Notes under the pieces: generated by a model
Told to the model about the DNA's origin: nothing
What the model saw: only the letters and a program-made list of their open reading frames with translations
Database searches by the model: none
Shown: in pieces, positions 35,635 to 44,183 of the stretch
Position numbering within the stretch: position 1 is the first letter of the stretch
How the letters are laid out: each line of letters begins with the position of its first letter
Assembly (NCBI RefSeq): GCF_041058985.1
Contig: NZ_JBEHZE010000002.1
Span: 1 to 64,000 of the forward strand
Source: Hyphococcus lacteus
GTDB taxonomy: Bacteria > Pseudomonadota > Alphaproteobacteria > Caulobacterales > Parvularculaceae
Direction of reading: 5' to 3'
Length of the DNA: 64,000 bases
Made by a program: the position numbers and the translations under genes

Positions 35635-36444
35635 ATGAAGCAAAAAAACCAATCTCGTCCGCGAAAAAAACCGACCAGAAAGCCGTCAAAACTGCGCAGG
35701 CAGGGTCACGATTCGGCCCCAGCTTGGGACGAAAACGGTCTGTGGCTATATGGACGACATGCGATAGCAGCAGCGATCAAAAACCCAAACCGCAAAATCA
35801 ATAAAGTGTTCGCGACCCGAAATGGTGCGCAATGGCTGGCGGATGCAGAGACGGGCCTGACCGAGGCTATTGAGGCCCGGCCCGAAGAACTAGACCAATT
35901 ACTACAACCTGGCGCTGTTCATCAGGGTGTTGCCGCCCTAGTCGAACCACTGGCGAAACGCACCCTTGAGGATGTCTGTGATCCGGTGATGTCAGGTCAC
36001 CCTGTTTTAATCCTCGATCAGATAACGGACCCGCAAAACATTGGCGCGCTGTTTCGTTCTGCGGCCGCATTCGGTGCCTGTGCGGTGATCGTTCAGGACA
36101 GGCGGACACCGCCCCTTGCCGGCCCTTTGGCCAAAGCCGCCGCTGGGGCAATCGAGATAATCCCTTGCATCGAGGTCGTGAACATCGCAAGAGCGATCAA
36201 CGCGCTTCAGGAGCTAGGGTATTTTTGCGCAGGCCTCGCGGGCGAAGGAGCCGAGGCGATCACCACCCTACCCGGCGCGCAACCTTTAGCATTGGTCATG
36301 GGTGCAGAAGGCGCTGGTCTGCGCCCGCTGGTCGCTAAACACTGCGACGGACTTTACCGCATACCAATCGCTGATGGCGTTGAGAGCCTCAATGTTTCAA
36401 ACGCGGCTGCAATTTCTTTGTATGAAGCAGCGCGCAACCGCTAA
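35635..36444 (+). CDS. rlmB: SpoU-family 23S rRNA 2'-O-ribose methyltransferase (RlmB type)
   Basis: A 269-residue TrmH/SpoU enzyme. A basic N-terminal tail of about 30 residues leads into a substrate-binding domain with LYGRHAIAAAI. The knotted catalytic domain has LDQITDPQNIGALFRSAAA (motif 1), LALVMGAEGAGLRPL (motif 2) and RIPIADGVESLNVSNAAAI (motif 3), all complete. It should use SAM to methylate a ribose in 23S rRNA. GTG 35629 and ATG 35635 are both possible starts. It is divergent from tRNA-Tyr and begins the core genome after the island. Confidence 0.92.
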   Translation: MKQKNQSRPRKKPTRKPSKLRRQGHDSAPAWDENGLWLYGRHAIAAAIKNPNRKINKVFATRNGAQWLADAETGLTEAIEARPEELDQLLQPGAVHQGVAALVEPLAKRTLEDVCDPVMSGHPVLILDQITDPQNIGALFRSAAAFGACAVIVQDRRTPPLAGPLAKAAAGAIEIIPCIEVVNIARAINALQELGYFCAGLAGEGAEAITTLPGAQPLALVMGAEGAGLRPLVAKHCDGLYRIPIADGVESLNVSNAAAISLYEAARNR

Positions 36445-36474
36445 ACCATTTTTACAAATAATAGGAACGCCACA

Positions 36475-37107
36475 ATGCCAAAACCCGTCCTCTACCACAC
36501 GCCCAATTCCCGATCGCAAACGCCGCAATGGCTTAACGAAGAGCTGGGTGGTGTGTGTGACGTCAAATTGATTAACCTTGCAGCGCAAGAACATAAAGCG
36601 CCGGAATTTCTGAAGCTGAATCCGATGGGAAAGATCCCCGTACTGATTCATGAAGGTGTCGTTATTTCCGAAGCTGCAGCGATTTGTGTTTATCTGGCGG
36701 ATCGTTTTCCTAATGCGGGCCTTGCACCCAAATTTGATGATCCGCGTCGCGGGACCTATCTGCGGTGGATATTTTTCGCGCCATCCAGCATAGAACCATT
36801 GATACTCGACAAGCTAATGCCAGTGGAACGTCCGAACCCGGACGCAGTGCTTTATGGCTCCGAAGAATCTGCATTAAATACCATGCGTCATGCCCTTTCA
36901 AATGGTGATTACATCTTGGGTGATCAATTTAGCGCCGCAGATGTCGTTTTTGGTTCCGCATTGAATTTCGCGATGCTGTTTGGCGCTATAGAAAAAGAAA
37001 AACTGTTCACGGACTATGTTGACCGTTTGATGGCAAGACCAGCCGCCCAAAAATGCGCCGAAGCAAACCAACAATTCAGTAAGGAATTGGGGCTCGACAA
37101 CCAATAG
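36475..37107 (+). CDS. Glutathione S-transferase family protein
   Basis: A 210-residue cytosolic protein. The thioredoxin-like N-terminal domain has YHTPNSRSQTP at the active-site position, NPMGKIPVLIHEG with the cis-proline and ISEAAAICVYLADRF, the glutathione-binding loop. The C-terminal helical domain has LGDQFSAADVVFGSAL. It would conjugate glutathione to electrophiles or reduce peroxides. It lies 30 nt after rlmB and just before a HAD hydrolase on the same strand. Confidence 0.88.
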   Translation: MPKPVLYHTPNSRSQTPQWLNEELGGVCDVKLINLAAQEHKAPEFLKLNPMGKIPVLIHEGVVISEAAAICVYLADRFPNAGLAPKFDDPRRGTYLRWIFFAPSSIEPLILDKLMPVERPNPDAVLYGSEESALNTMRHALSNGDYILGDQFSAADVVFGSALNFAMLFGAIEKEKLFTDYVDRLMARPAAQKCAEANQQFSKELGLDNQ

Positions 37108-37155
37108 AATACCCTCACCAATATTCTCCCCAGCCTTCCAAAGGTCATATATATA

Positions 37156-37806
37156 ATGCCTAACTTCAAAGCTGTGATTTTTGATTTCGGCGGGGTGTTT
37201 ACCACCTCGCCCGTACAAAATTTTGCTGTATTCGAGCGCGAGAACGATTTACCCGAACGCTTCATTGGCGGCATAATAAAAACCAACATCAACGAAAATG
37301 CCTGGGCGAAATTTGAACGAGCCGAAATTGATTTTGATACGTTCGACCAGGCTTTTGCCGAAGAAACCCGCGCGGCGGGGTTTGAAATTCGCGGCAGGAC
37401 ACTGGTCGGGCTTTTGTCGCTGACTTTTAACCACAACATGATCGATGCCCTTTCCCGTGTAAAATCGCATGGGCTTAAAACTGGCTGCATCACTAACAAT
37501 TTGCCCAAACTCGGGTCTGACGAAATGTTGGCCAAAGACGAGAACCGGGAGGTTCTTGAACTGATCCACAAAAATTTCGACCATATGATCGAGTCGGCCA
37601 AAGCAGGCGTTAGAAAACCCGAACCACGCATCTATGAAATGATGTGCGAAGCACTTTCGGTTGCGCCAGCGAATTGCATTTTCCTCGACGATCTTGGCGT
37701 CAACCTCAAACCTGCGCGGGAAATGGGCATGACGACGATCAAAGTGCCGTTTGGTGATGTTTCGCCGGCGATCAAAGAATTGGATATGCTTTTGCAAAGA
37801 AATTGA
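37156..37806 (+). CDS. HAD-superfamily subfamily IA hydrolase
   Basis: A 216-residue protein. AVIFDFGGVFTTSP at the N-terminus contains the nucleophilic aspartate; the second Asp of the usual DxD is a glycine, as in the epoxide-hydrolase/YihX-like branch. TGCITNNLP supplies the motif II position, KPEPRIYEM the motif III lysine and LDDLGVNLKPAREMGM the motif IV acids. Cap domain residues about 20-95. Likely a phosphatase or dehalogenase of unknown substrate. The gene sits in a run of small stress or detoxification genes. Confidence 0.88.
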   Translation: MPNFKAVIFDFGGVFTTSPVQNFAVFERENDLPERFIGGIIKTNINENAWAKFERAEIDFDTFDQAFAEETRAAGFEIRGRTLVGLLSLTFNHNMIDALSRVKSHGLKTGCITNNLPKLGSDEMLAKDENREVLELIHKNFDHMIESAKAGVRKPEPRIYEMMCEALSVAPANCIFLDDLGVNLKPAREMGMTTIKVPFGDVSPAIKELDMLLQRN

Positions 37807-37814
37807 CCACGGCA

Positions 37815-37841
37815 TGTCACAAACGCCGAGGCTATCTCGTC
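37815..37841 (+). promoter_or_regulatory. ECF41-type sigma promoter
   Basis: TGTCACA (37815-37821), a 16-nt spacer and CGTC (37838-37841) stand 31 nt before the start of the carboxymuconolactone decarboxylase gene. This is the published consensus of ECF41 sigma factors, including spacing, and the gene right after the decarboxylase encodes an ECF41 factor. The match was found by reading upstream of the expected target. Confidence 0.85.
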
Positions 37842-37872
37842 TTGTTTTCTGAAGCTTTATTGGAGCCCTTTG

Positions 37873-38334
37873 GTGAAAACGAGACTCGACTATCATTCGA
37901 AACACCCCGCCGCGTTCAAGGCCTTGTTGCAATTTTCGCAATATGTTGAAACCACAAACCTTGAACATTCTCTGCTTGAGCTTGTGAAAATCCGGGCATC
38001 GCAAATCAATGCCTGCGCTTTTTGTGTGCATATGCATACTCGCGATGCACGCAAAGCGGGCGAGACCGAAGCCCGGCTTTATCTTCTTTCTGCATGGCGC
38101 GAGTCGTCGCTTTTTTCCCCACGCGAACGGGCAGCACTTTTGTGGACTGAAACAATTACGCAATTGACTGGCCAGCCCGTTTCCGATGAAATCTACAATG
38201 AAGTTCTCGAACATTTCCTCGAAGAAGACTTGATCGACCTTACGGTGTCGATCGGTATGATTAATGTCTGGAACCGGATGAATGCTGCGTTTCAACTTGC
38301 TCACCCTGTGGAGCCCATGGAATTGGCGTCTTGA
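37873..38334 (+). CDS. Carboxymuconolactone decarboxylase / AhpD-like protein, ECF41 target
   Basis: A 153-residue protein starting at GTG 37873, with TTG 37870 as an alternative. It carries the AhpD-type redox motif CAFCVHMHTRDARKAGE (Cys-x2-Cys-x3-His) inside a helical CMD fold, with LLELVKIRASQINAC before it and LDWTE-like LLWTETIT after it. Such proteins act as peroxidases or thiol-disulphide reductants. It overlaps the ECF41 sigma gene (TGATG) and is preceded by the ECF41 promoter, the standard arrangement in which the sigma factor drives this operon and itself. Confidence 0.9.
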   Translation: MKTRLDYHSKHPAAFKALLQFSQYVETTNLEHSLLELVKIRASQINACAFCVHMHTRDARKAGETEARLYLLSAWRESSLFSPRERAALLWTETITQLTGQPVSDEIYNEVLEHFLEEDLIDLTVSIGMINVWNRMNAAFQLAHPVEPMELAS

Positions 38335-39212
38335 TGTCTCATGATGAAGCCTTTGAGCAACACAGAACCTATCTGTTCGGTGTTGCCTATCGCATGCTTG
38401 GTTCGGTCGCTGAAGCGGAGGATCTTGTTCAAGATTCCTACCTTCGATGGCGAGAAAGCAAGAACGTCGAAAATCCACGGGCATATCTTTCTAAAATCGT
38501 GTCGCGCTTGTGTCTTGATCGGTTGAAGCAAGCCCGGACAAAACGCGAAATTTACGTAGGCCCTTGGTTGCCTGAGCCAATAATAAACCGGCCAGACCTT
38601 GTGACAGAAGAGCCCGAAATCCTGGCGCAAGATATCTCTTACGCGCTTATGTTGGCGCTTGAACGATTGTCGCCGCTCGAACGGGCGGCATTTTTGCTTC
38701 ATGATGTTTTTGACAATGGTTATGACGAGATCGCAGAGGTTCTTGACCGGTCGGAAGCCAGTTGCAGGCAACTTGCGACCCGCGCCCGCAATCACATCCG
38801 ACACGAACGTCCGCGCTTTACCGTTGAACCGAAACGTAGCCACGAAATCGCCAACGCGTTTTTCGACGCCATGCGTAGCGGCGATACTGATGCGCTGAGT
38901 GCTGTTCTTGCTAAAGACGCCGTTCTTCACACCGATGGCGGCGGCAAGGTTAGTTCCGCCCTTAACATTGTTTATAGCGCAGAAAAGATCGTCCGGTTCT
39001 ATGCGGGGCTTACAAGAAAAAGCGGCGATCAACGCTCTACACTTTTGCGCCGCACCCGAATAAACGGCATGCCCGGCGAGATTGTTCGTGCGAACGATGG
39101 CATATTGCAAACCAATGTCGTTGAGATCACCGACGGAAAGATCACGGCCATATACATTACCCGCAACCCCGATAAACTGCGGCATCTCTCCTATCTCAAC
39201 ACTGCACACTGA
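38334..39212 (+). CDS. ECF41-family RNA polymerase sigma factor (SigJ-like) with SnoaL-type domain
   Basis: A 292-residue protein. Regions 2 and 4 are in residues 1-165 (LFGVAYRMLGSVAEAEDLVQ; LSPLERAAFLLHDVF). The fused C-terminal SnoaL-like domain replaces a separate anti-sigma factor. All three ECF41 marks are present: WLPEP in the linker, DGGGK in the SnoaL domain and NPDKL near the end. The C-terminal domain both holds back and is needed for activity in studied members. ATG 38334 shares a base with the stop of the decarboxylase gene, its expected target. Confidence 0.95.
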   Translation: MSHDEAFEQHRTYLFGVAYRMLGSVAEAEDLVQDSYLRWRESKNVENPRAYLSKIVSRLCLDRLKQARTKREIYVGPWLPEPIINRPDLVTEEPEILAQDISYALMLALERLSPLERAAFLLHDVFDNGYDEIAEVLDRSEASCRQLATRARNHIRHERPRFTVEPKRSHEIANAFFDAMRSGDTDALSAVLAKDAVLHTDGGGKVSSALNIVYSAEKIVRFYAGLTRKSGDQRSTLLRRTRINGMPGEIVRANDGILQTNVVEITDGKITAIYITRNPDKLRHLSYLNTAH

Positions 39213-39272
39213 TATTGAAAGGCCCGCACGAAACGCGCACACTTGGCAATATCGCAGAGATGGACATTGGCC

Positions 39273-40916
39273 ATGACGCATTTTCGCCCGCAAACCGAAC
39301 TCGAAACACACGACGTCACCAATCAGCCCCCGCCCCTTGAAGACGTCAATTTCTATGATGGCGACGCAGCGTTGGTGAATGCGGTTAGCAAAAACGGTGG
39401 CCGCGATCACAATGCCCATCTTTCGGCCTATGGAGACGCACTTGGGCGCGCGGAAACGACGCAATGGGCGCGCGAAGCCCATCAGACCCCACCGAAACTC
39501 AAAAGTTTTGATCGCTACGGACATCGGTTGGACGAGGTCGAGTTTCACCCTGCCTATCATCAATTGATCGCGCTCGGGCTTTCGTCCGGATATGCATCGC
39601 TTGCATGGACCGCGAAAAGCGCTGGCCACCTCGCCCACGCCGCGATGGTTTACCTTCAGGCCGGCACCGAGCCCGGTGTCGGTTGCCCCATGACCATGAC
39701 CTATGCGTCGATGCCGGCTTTGCGGCACGAACCGGCACTGGCGGAACAATGGGGTCCGCGCATCATTTCGGGCCAATATGACCCGCGATTTATTCCGGCG
39801 TCGGAAAAAACGGGCGCGACCATCGGCATGGCCATGACCGAGAAACAAGGCGGATCTGATATTCGGGCCAATGCAACGCGCGCGACACCCATCGGCAATG
39901 GTGAATATGAACTGACCGGACACAAATGGTTCTGTTCCGCGCCTATGTGTGACGCATTTTTGACCCTCGCCCAAACCGATGCAGGCGTTACCTGCTTTTT
40001 GGTGCCGCGATGGCGACCCGACGGCACCCGCAACCAAATGCACATCATGCGGCTTAAAGACAAATTGGGTGACCGCGCCAATGCGTCGTCCGAGATCGAA
40101 TATCACGGCGCGTGGGCCCAGCGCATTGGCGACGAAGGCCGCGGCGTTCGCACGATCATCGACATGGTCCAACACACGCGACTTGATTGTATCGCCGGAT
40201 CGGCAGGCGGCATGCGCGCCGCCACGCGCGAGGCCGTATGGCACGCGACGCATCGATCGGCGTTTCAGAAAAAACTGATCGACCAGCCCGCCATGACCAT
40301 GGTGCTTGCCGATCTCGCGCTCGAGAGCGAAGCCGCGACCGCGCTTTCCATGCGGATCGCCCGCGCCTTTGACCAAATGAACAGCGACGCTGGCGAAGCT
40401 GCGTTTATGCGCCTTGCAACCCCCATCGCGAAATATTGGGTGTGTAAACGCCAACCGGGCGTCGTTTATGAGGCGCTTGAATGTCATGGCGGTGCTGGTT
40501 TTGTTGAAGAAGGGCCGATGCCGCGTCTGTTTCGGCAATCGCCGCTTAACGCCATATGGGAAGGATCGGGCAATGTGATTGCGCTCGACATCTTGCGCGC
40601 GCTGACGCGCGAACCCGATAGCATTGCGGCCGTCCGTGAAGAGATCAATTCGGCGCGCGGCAATAACAGCGACCTCGATCAACATATTGACCGGCTCGAC
40701 GATTGGTTCAAACCCGGCGCGCTGAACGAAAGTACGGCCCGCGCCTTTGCCGAAACCATGGCCGTGGCCCTGTCGGCGGCGGCACTGTTGAAGACCGCGC
40801 CGGATTTCGTCTTTGACGCCTATATTGACGCGCGCATCGGTGAACACGCCCATATCTATGGCGGTCATCCGATCAGCGAGGCCAACAAAATCATCGGCCG
40901 CGCCCGCCCCGCATAA
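39273..40916 (+). CDS. AidB-type acyl-CoA dehydrogenase
   Basis: A 547-residue flavoprotein. ATG 39273 opens MTHFRPQTELETHDVTNQ, and the typical AidB start (NQPPPLEDVNFYDGD) follows. FAD-binding and catalytic-base regions are MAMTEKQGGSDIR, ITGHKWFCSAPMCDAFL-like GHKWFCSAPM, YEALECHGGAGFVEE and AIWEGSGNVIALD. Length and the C-terminal extension fit AidB, which is linked to alkylation damage in E. coli. It follows the ECF41 gene by 60 nt on the same strand and may be part of the same stress response. Confidence 0.9.
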   Translation: MTHFRPQTELETHDVTNQPPPLEDVNFYDGDAALVNAVSKNGGRDHNAHLSAYGDALGRAETTQWAREAHQTPPKLKSFDRYGHRLDEVEFHPAYHQLIALGLSSGYASLAWTAKSAGHLAHAAMVYLQAGTEPGVGCPMTMTYASMPALRHEPALAEQWGPRIISGQYDPRFIPASEKTGATIGMAMTEKQGGSDIRANATRATPIGNGEYELTGHKWFCSAPMCDAFLTLAQTDAGVTCFLVPRWRPDGTRNQMHIMRLKDKLGDRANASSEIEYHGAWAQRIGDEGRGVRTIIDMVQHTRLDCIAGSAGGMRAATREAVWHATHRSAFQKKLIDQPAMTMVLADLALESEAATALSMRIARAFDQMNSDAGEAAFMRLATPIAKYWVCKRQPGVVYEALECHGGAGFVEEGPMPRLFRQSPLNAIWEGSGNVIALDILRALTREPDSIAAVREEINSARGNNSDLDQHIDRLDDWFKPGALNESTARAFAETMAVALSAAALLKTAPDFVFDAYIDARIGEHAHIYGGHPISEANKIIGRARPA

Positions 40917-41141
40917 ACCCATTCGCATACGAACCCACACAAAACTAAACACGGCCGGAGCATAACCCAGCCGCGCAATCCGTTGATATCTATCCACCAA
41001 ATGCGGGTTTTAGGGTGATTATCTATTGGAGGTTGCAACGCCTGTCGATTCACAGTGAAACTTCTTAACCCAACAGACAAGCGAGGTTTTTATTTAATTC
41101 GAAACAGTATAGCTAAGTAGAAAACTGTCGAGGTCTTAGCA

Positions 41142-41849
41142 ATGGCGTATGAATTTTATTCGGCACAAACAAGACAAGTTAAAACCGCAATGGTTTTATC
41201 CAGTGCTACACTTTTGTTGTACACGATTGCAGGACAGCCAGTTAACGACTTCATAAAAATTCCTCCCGGGCAATTTGAAATTCCATCAGCCTATTTAATC
41301 GGCCTTTTCTTCGGGTCAGCTATTTATTTCACGGCGTCTTTTTTCGTTTCAGCCAAATACGACAAACGCATGGCTGAAATACCTGAGTTACACCAAGATA
41401 TCCTAGATATCGTAGACAATTTAAAGAAATGCAGAGATGTCTTACGATCCTTGGGGCAACGAATGATTGCGGCATCCGAGAAACAAAATGATCGCATCCA
41501 TGAGAGCGCGAAACAGGTGGACTGGAAAAAACTCAAAGAGTCTGGCTCAGCAGTGGATGGAAATACAAAACCACTCGTCGATAATGCCGCTGAACTGATC
41601 AAAAGTCTTTCTGACTATCACGCTATCGAAAATATCAACAACAACTACCGAAAACAAACCGATGAAATAGAACAAGAGGCAAAAAGCCTTTTTCGAGAAA
41701 TAGACGAAAAAATAAGCGAATTTAGAAAAAAAACAGTGGGAATGGCTCATTTTCACAATCATTTTTGGGAATACCAACTGCCCCTCTTCGCCTCTCTACT
41801 CTCAATCCCAGCGAGCTTTGTAATTAGCATTCTCAAACAATCAGGTTGA
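41142..41849 (+). CDS. Hypothetical membrane protein with long coiled coil
   Basis: A 235-residue protein that I do not recognise. Two membrane spans lie at residues about 17-33 and 48-70, followed by about 130 residues rich in K, E, D, Q and N with heptad character (KQTDEIEQEAKSLFREIDE) and a third span at about 210-230. It should be anchored at both ends with a long cytoplasmic or periplasmic coil. Composition is clearly more AT-rich than the aidB-type gene before it, and it stands alone next to tRNA-Pro, which suggests transfer. The 225 nt before it are empty. Confidence 0.65.
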   Translation: MAYEFYSAQTRQVKTAMVLSSATLLLYTIAGQPVNDFIKIPPGQFEIPSAYLIGLFFGSAIYFTASFFVSAKYDKRMAEIPELHQDILDIVDNLKKCRDVLRSLGQRMIAASEKQNDRIHESAKQVDWKKLKESGSAVDGNTKPLVDNAAELIKSLSDYHAIENINNNYRKQTDEIEQEAKSLFREIDEKISEFRKKTVGMAHFHNHFWEYQLPLFASLLSIPASFVISILKQSG

Positions 41850-41905
41850 ACCCGCAATTGAACCCGAGAACACTTTATACGAAGGCATAAAAACGGCTTA
41901 AATAT

Positions 41906-41982
<77 letters not shown>

Positions 41983-42086
41983 ACCCGGCGGCGGATGGAA
42001 ACATCACGCCGCGAAGTCGCGGACTATAGCCAGCTTGACCAAAAGGGAAAGCCGCTTTTCTCACAAAATTTCACCGAAATGCGCGA

Positions 42087-42635
42087 TTAGCGCTCGTCGT
42101 CTTCGGGGTTGATGGCCTCCAGGGCCAAAGTCGCCTGATCAAGGGCGTCTTGCACCTGTTCCAGCCGCCGCAGCAGCCCGGTTAGATTTTTGCGCATGGC
42201 CGGCGACAACGCGCCCGGCGCAGGCACGACCGAGGCCGGCATAAGGTCGAGCACGCCACCATCATCGTCTTTCGTGCTGGCTTTCGTCGGCGTTTCAACG
42301 TCTGGCTTTTCTTCGTCGTCAAGAACCGGGCGAACGTCCGTTGCCTCACCGGCGGCCGCACGTCGGCCTAGCTCGGAGACATATTTGACGCCTTCATCTT
42401 TGAATATTTTTTGAACGCCCTTGGTGGTGAAGCGCTGATCATAGAGCAGCGTTCTTATCCCGCGCAGGAGATCAATGTCGAGCGGACGGTAATAGCGACG
42501 CCCGCCGGCACGGCGCATGGGCCGGACTTGTCCGAACACTTCTTCCCAATGGCGCAACACATGTTGCGGCACGTCCAATTCCTTGGCCGCCTCTGAGATT
42601 GTGCGAAAGGCTTCGGCAGATTTCGCCACGGACAT
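42087..42635 (-). CDS. MerR-family transcriptional regulator
   Basis: A 182-residue protein with an N-terminal winged helix (FRTISEAAKELDVPQHVLRHW, RRAGGRRYYRPLDIDLLRGI). No cysteine metal-sensing loop follows; instead an acidic low-complexity linker and a C-terminal helix (LLRRLEQVQDALDQATLA) suited to dimerisation. This MerR variant sits directly downstream of ihfA in many Alphaproteobacteria. The spacing here is 11 nt, so both are probably in one operon. Its target is unknown. Confidence 0.88.
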   Translation of the reverse strand: MSVAKSAEAFRTISEAAKELDVPQHVLRHWEEVFGQVRPMRRAGGRRYYRPLDIDLLRGIRTLLYDQRFTTKGVQKIFKDEGVKYVSELGRRAAAGEATDVRPVLDDEEKPDVETPTKASTKDDDGGVLDLMPASVVPAPGALSPAMRKNLTGLLRRLEQVQDALDQATLALEAINPEDDER

Positions 42636-42646
42636 TGACCTGCTCT

Positions 42647-42964
42647 TTATTCAGCCGCGTTTGACTGTCGGTGGCTGTTGTTGATTTGATCTTTAAGAAC
42701 ATGCGAGGCACGGAAGGTGATCACCCGTCGCGGCTCAATCGGTACTTCTTCGCCAGTTTTCGGATTACGACCCATACGGAGTTTTTTCTCCCGCACGGAA
42801 AAAGTTCCGAAAGATGAGATTTTGACCGTCTCACCACCTTCGAGTGTTGAAGCCACCTCATCGAGGATACGTTCTACGAAGGCCGAAGATTCATTTCGCG
42901 AAATACCAAGCGAGCGATAGACCGCATCGGTCAGATCCGCCCGAGTAATGGTTTTTCCAGTCAT
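42647..42964 (-). CDS. ihfA: Integration host factor subunit alpha
   Basis: A 105-residue DNA-bending protein. ATG 42964 opens MTGKTITRADLTDAVYRSLG and has GGGGAAGGG before it. The body shows VKISSFGTFSVREKKLRMGRN and the beta-arm tip RNPKTGEEVPIEPRRVITF with the intercalating proline, as in IHF-alpha. It would pair with IHF-beta encoded elsewhere and act in recombination, replication and sigma-dependent promoters. Confidence 0.94.
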   Translation of the reverse strand: MTGKTITRADLTDAVYRSLGISRNESSAFVERILDEVASTLEGGETVKISSFGTFSVREKKLRMGRNPKTGEEVPIEPRRVITFRASHVLKDQINNSHRQSNAAE

Positions 42965-43211
42965 GCTTACCCTTCCCCAACAATCCAACCTAGAGGCCGC
43001 CAATGTTTAAGTCGTGGTGTGCCCGGCAGGTTCAGTTTCGCCGCCCATTTGCACCAGAGGTTAATGGCTTAAGGCCGCTGTGGTCAATAAGTCTTTGAAA
43101 TATAATACCTGTTTTATTCATCGTCACCTGTTTCAAGTGAAACGAAGCATAAACTTTTGGCCATATTGGGCGCACAAAGCGCGCCAAATGACAGATCAAA
43201 GCTCGATTTGA

Positions 43212-44183
43212 CTAGGCGCGCATCAACGCGGCCCCCCAAGTCAGACCACCGCCCATGGCCTCAAACAGCACAAGGTCACCGGTTTTGATCCGCCCATCGG
43301 CGACACCGGCGCAATAGGCCAGCGGGATCGACGCCGCAGAGGTGTTTCCCTGCCCGGCGATGGTTGAAATCACCTGATCGGAACGAAGATTGAGTTTTTT
43401 GACAACGCCGTGAATGATTCGCTCATTGGCCTGATGTGGCACGAACCAGTCGATGTCCGTGACCGGGGTTTTTGCCTCTTCGCAGACCGCGACCATCGCT
43501 TGGGAGATGCGCGTAACGGCCTCGCGGAAGACTTTGTTGCCTTGCATTCGCACATGGCCGATCGTGCCGGTCGAAGATACGCCGCCATCAACATAAAGAA
43601 GATCGACCAAGCGACCATCGCATCGCATATAGCTTGCCTTGATGCCGCGCTCGCCTTCGTCCGCCTCATCAACAGCCTCAAGCACAAACGCGCCCGCACC
43701 ATCGCCAAACAAAACGCAAGTACCGCGGTCTTCCCAATCAAGGATCCGCGAAAAGGTTTCTGCGCCAATGACCAGTGCGCGTTTATGTTGTCCGCTAATG
43801 AGGAACTTCTCTGCCGTTGACAGCGCATAGATAAAACCAGAGCACACAGCCTGAACGTCAAACGCAGCCCCCGCACCCGCCCCTAGCTTTGCCTGTACGA
43901 TTGCAGCCGTAGATGGAAATGTGAGGTCAGGCGTTGTGGTCGCCACAATGATCAAGTCGATATCGCTGGCTTTCAGGCCAGCGTTATCGAGCGCGGCTTG
44001 GGCCGCGTGCGTCGCGAGGTCGGATGTTAACTCACCTTCGGAAGCAATATGACGCTCACGGATTCCAGTCCGCTCTCTGATCCATTCATCACTCGTGTCA
44101 ACACGCTTCGAGAGTTCTTCATTCGTCAAAACTTGATCAGGAAGAAAAGCTCCGCATCCACGCAGGACTGTCTTCAAACTCAT
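43212..44183 (-). CDS. fabH: Beta-ketoacyl-ACP synthase III
   Basis: A 323-residue thiolase-fold enzyme that condenses acetyl-CoA with malonyl-ACP to start fatty acid synthesis. Catalytic residues: Cys114 in QAVCSGF, His in FVPHQANERI and Asn in GQGNTSAASIP. Its ATG overlaps the plsX stop by four bases. The order plsX-fabH-ihfA-merR is conserved. The 247 nt between fabH and ihfA hold no gene. Confidence 0.96.
   Translation of the reverse strand: MSLKTVLRGCGAFLPDQVLTNEELSKRVDTSDEWIRERTGIRERHIASEGELTSDLATHAAQAALDNAGLKASDIDLIIVATTTPDLTFPSTAAIVQAKLGAGAGAAFDVQAVCSGFIYALSTAEKFLISGQHKRALVIGAETFSRILDWEDRGTCVLFGDGAGAFVLEAVDEADEGERGIKASYMRCDGRLVDLLYVDGGVSSTGTIGHVRMQGNKVFREAVTRISQAMVAVCEEAKTPVTDIDWFVPHQANERIIHGVVKKLNLRSDQVISTIAGQGNTSAASIPLAYCAGVADGRIKTGDLVLFEAMGGGLTWGAALMRA

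Noticed and set aside
38301..41000. An 899-codon minus-strand frame over the ECF41 and acyl-CoA dehydrogenase genes, and a similar 411-codon frame at 37249-38484
   Set aside because: Both lie opposite well-recognised genes and their translations look like reversed codon bias (rich in R, H, G) with no domain.
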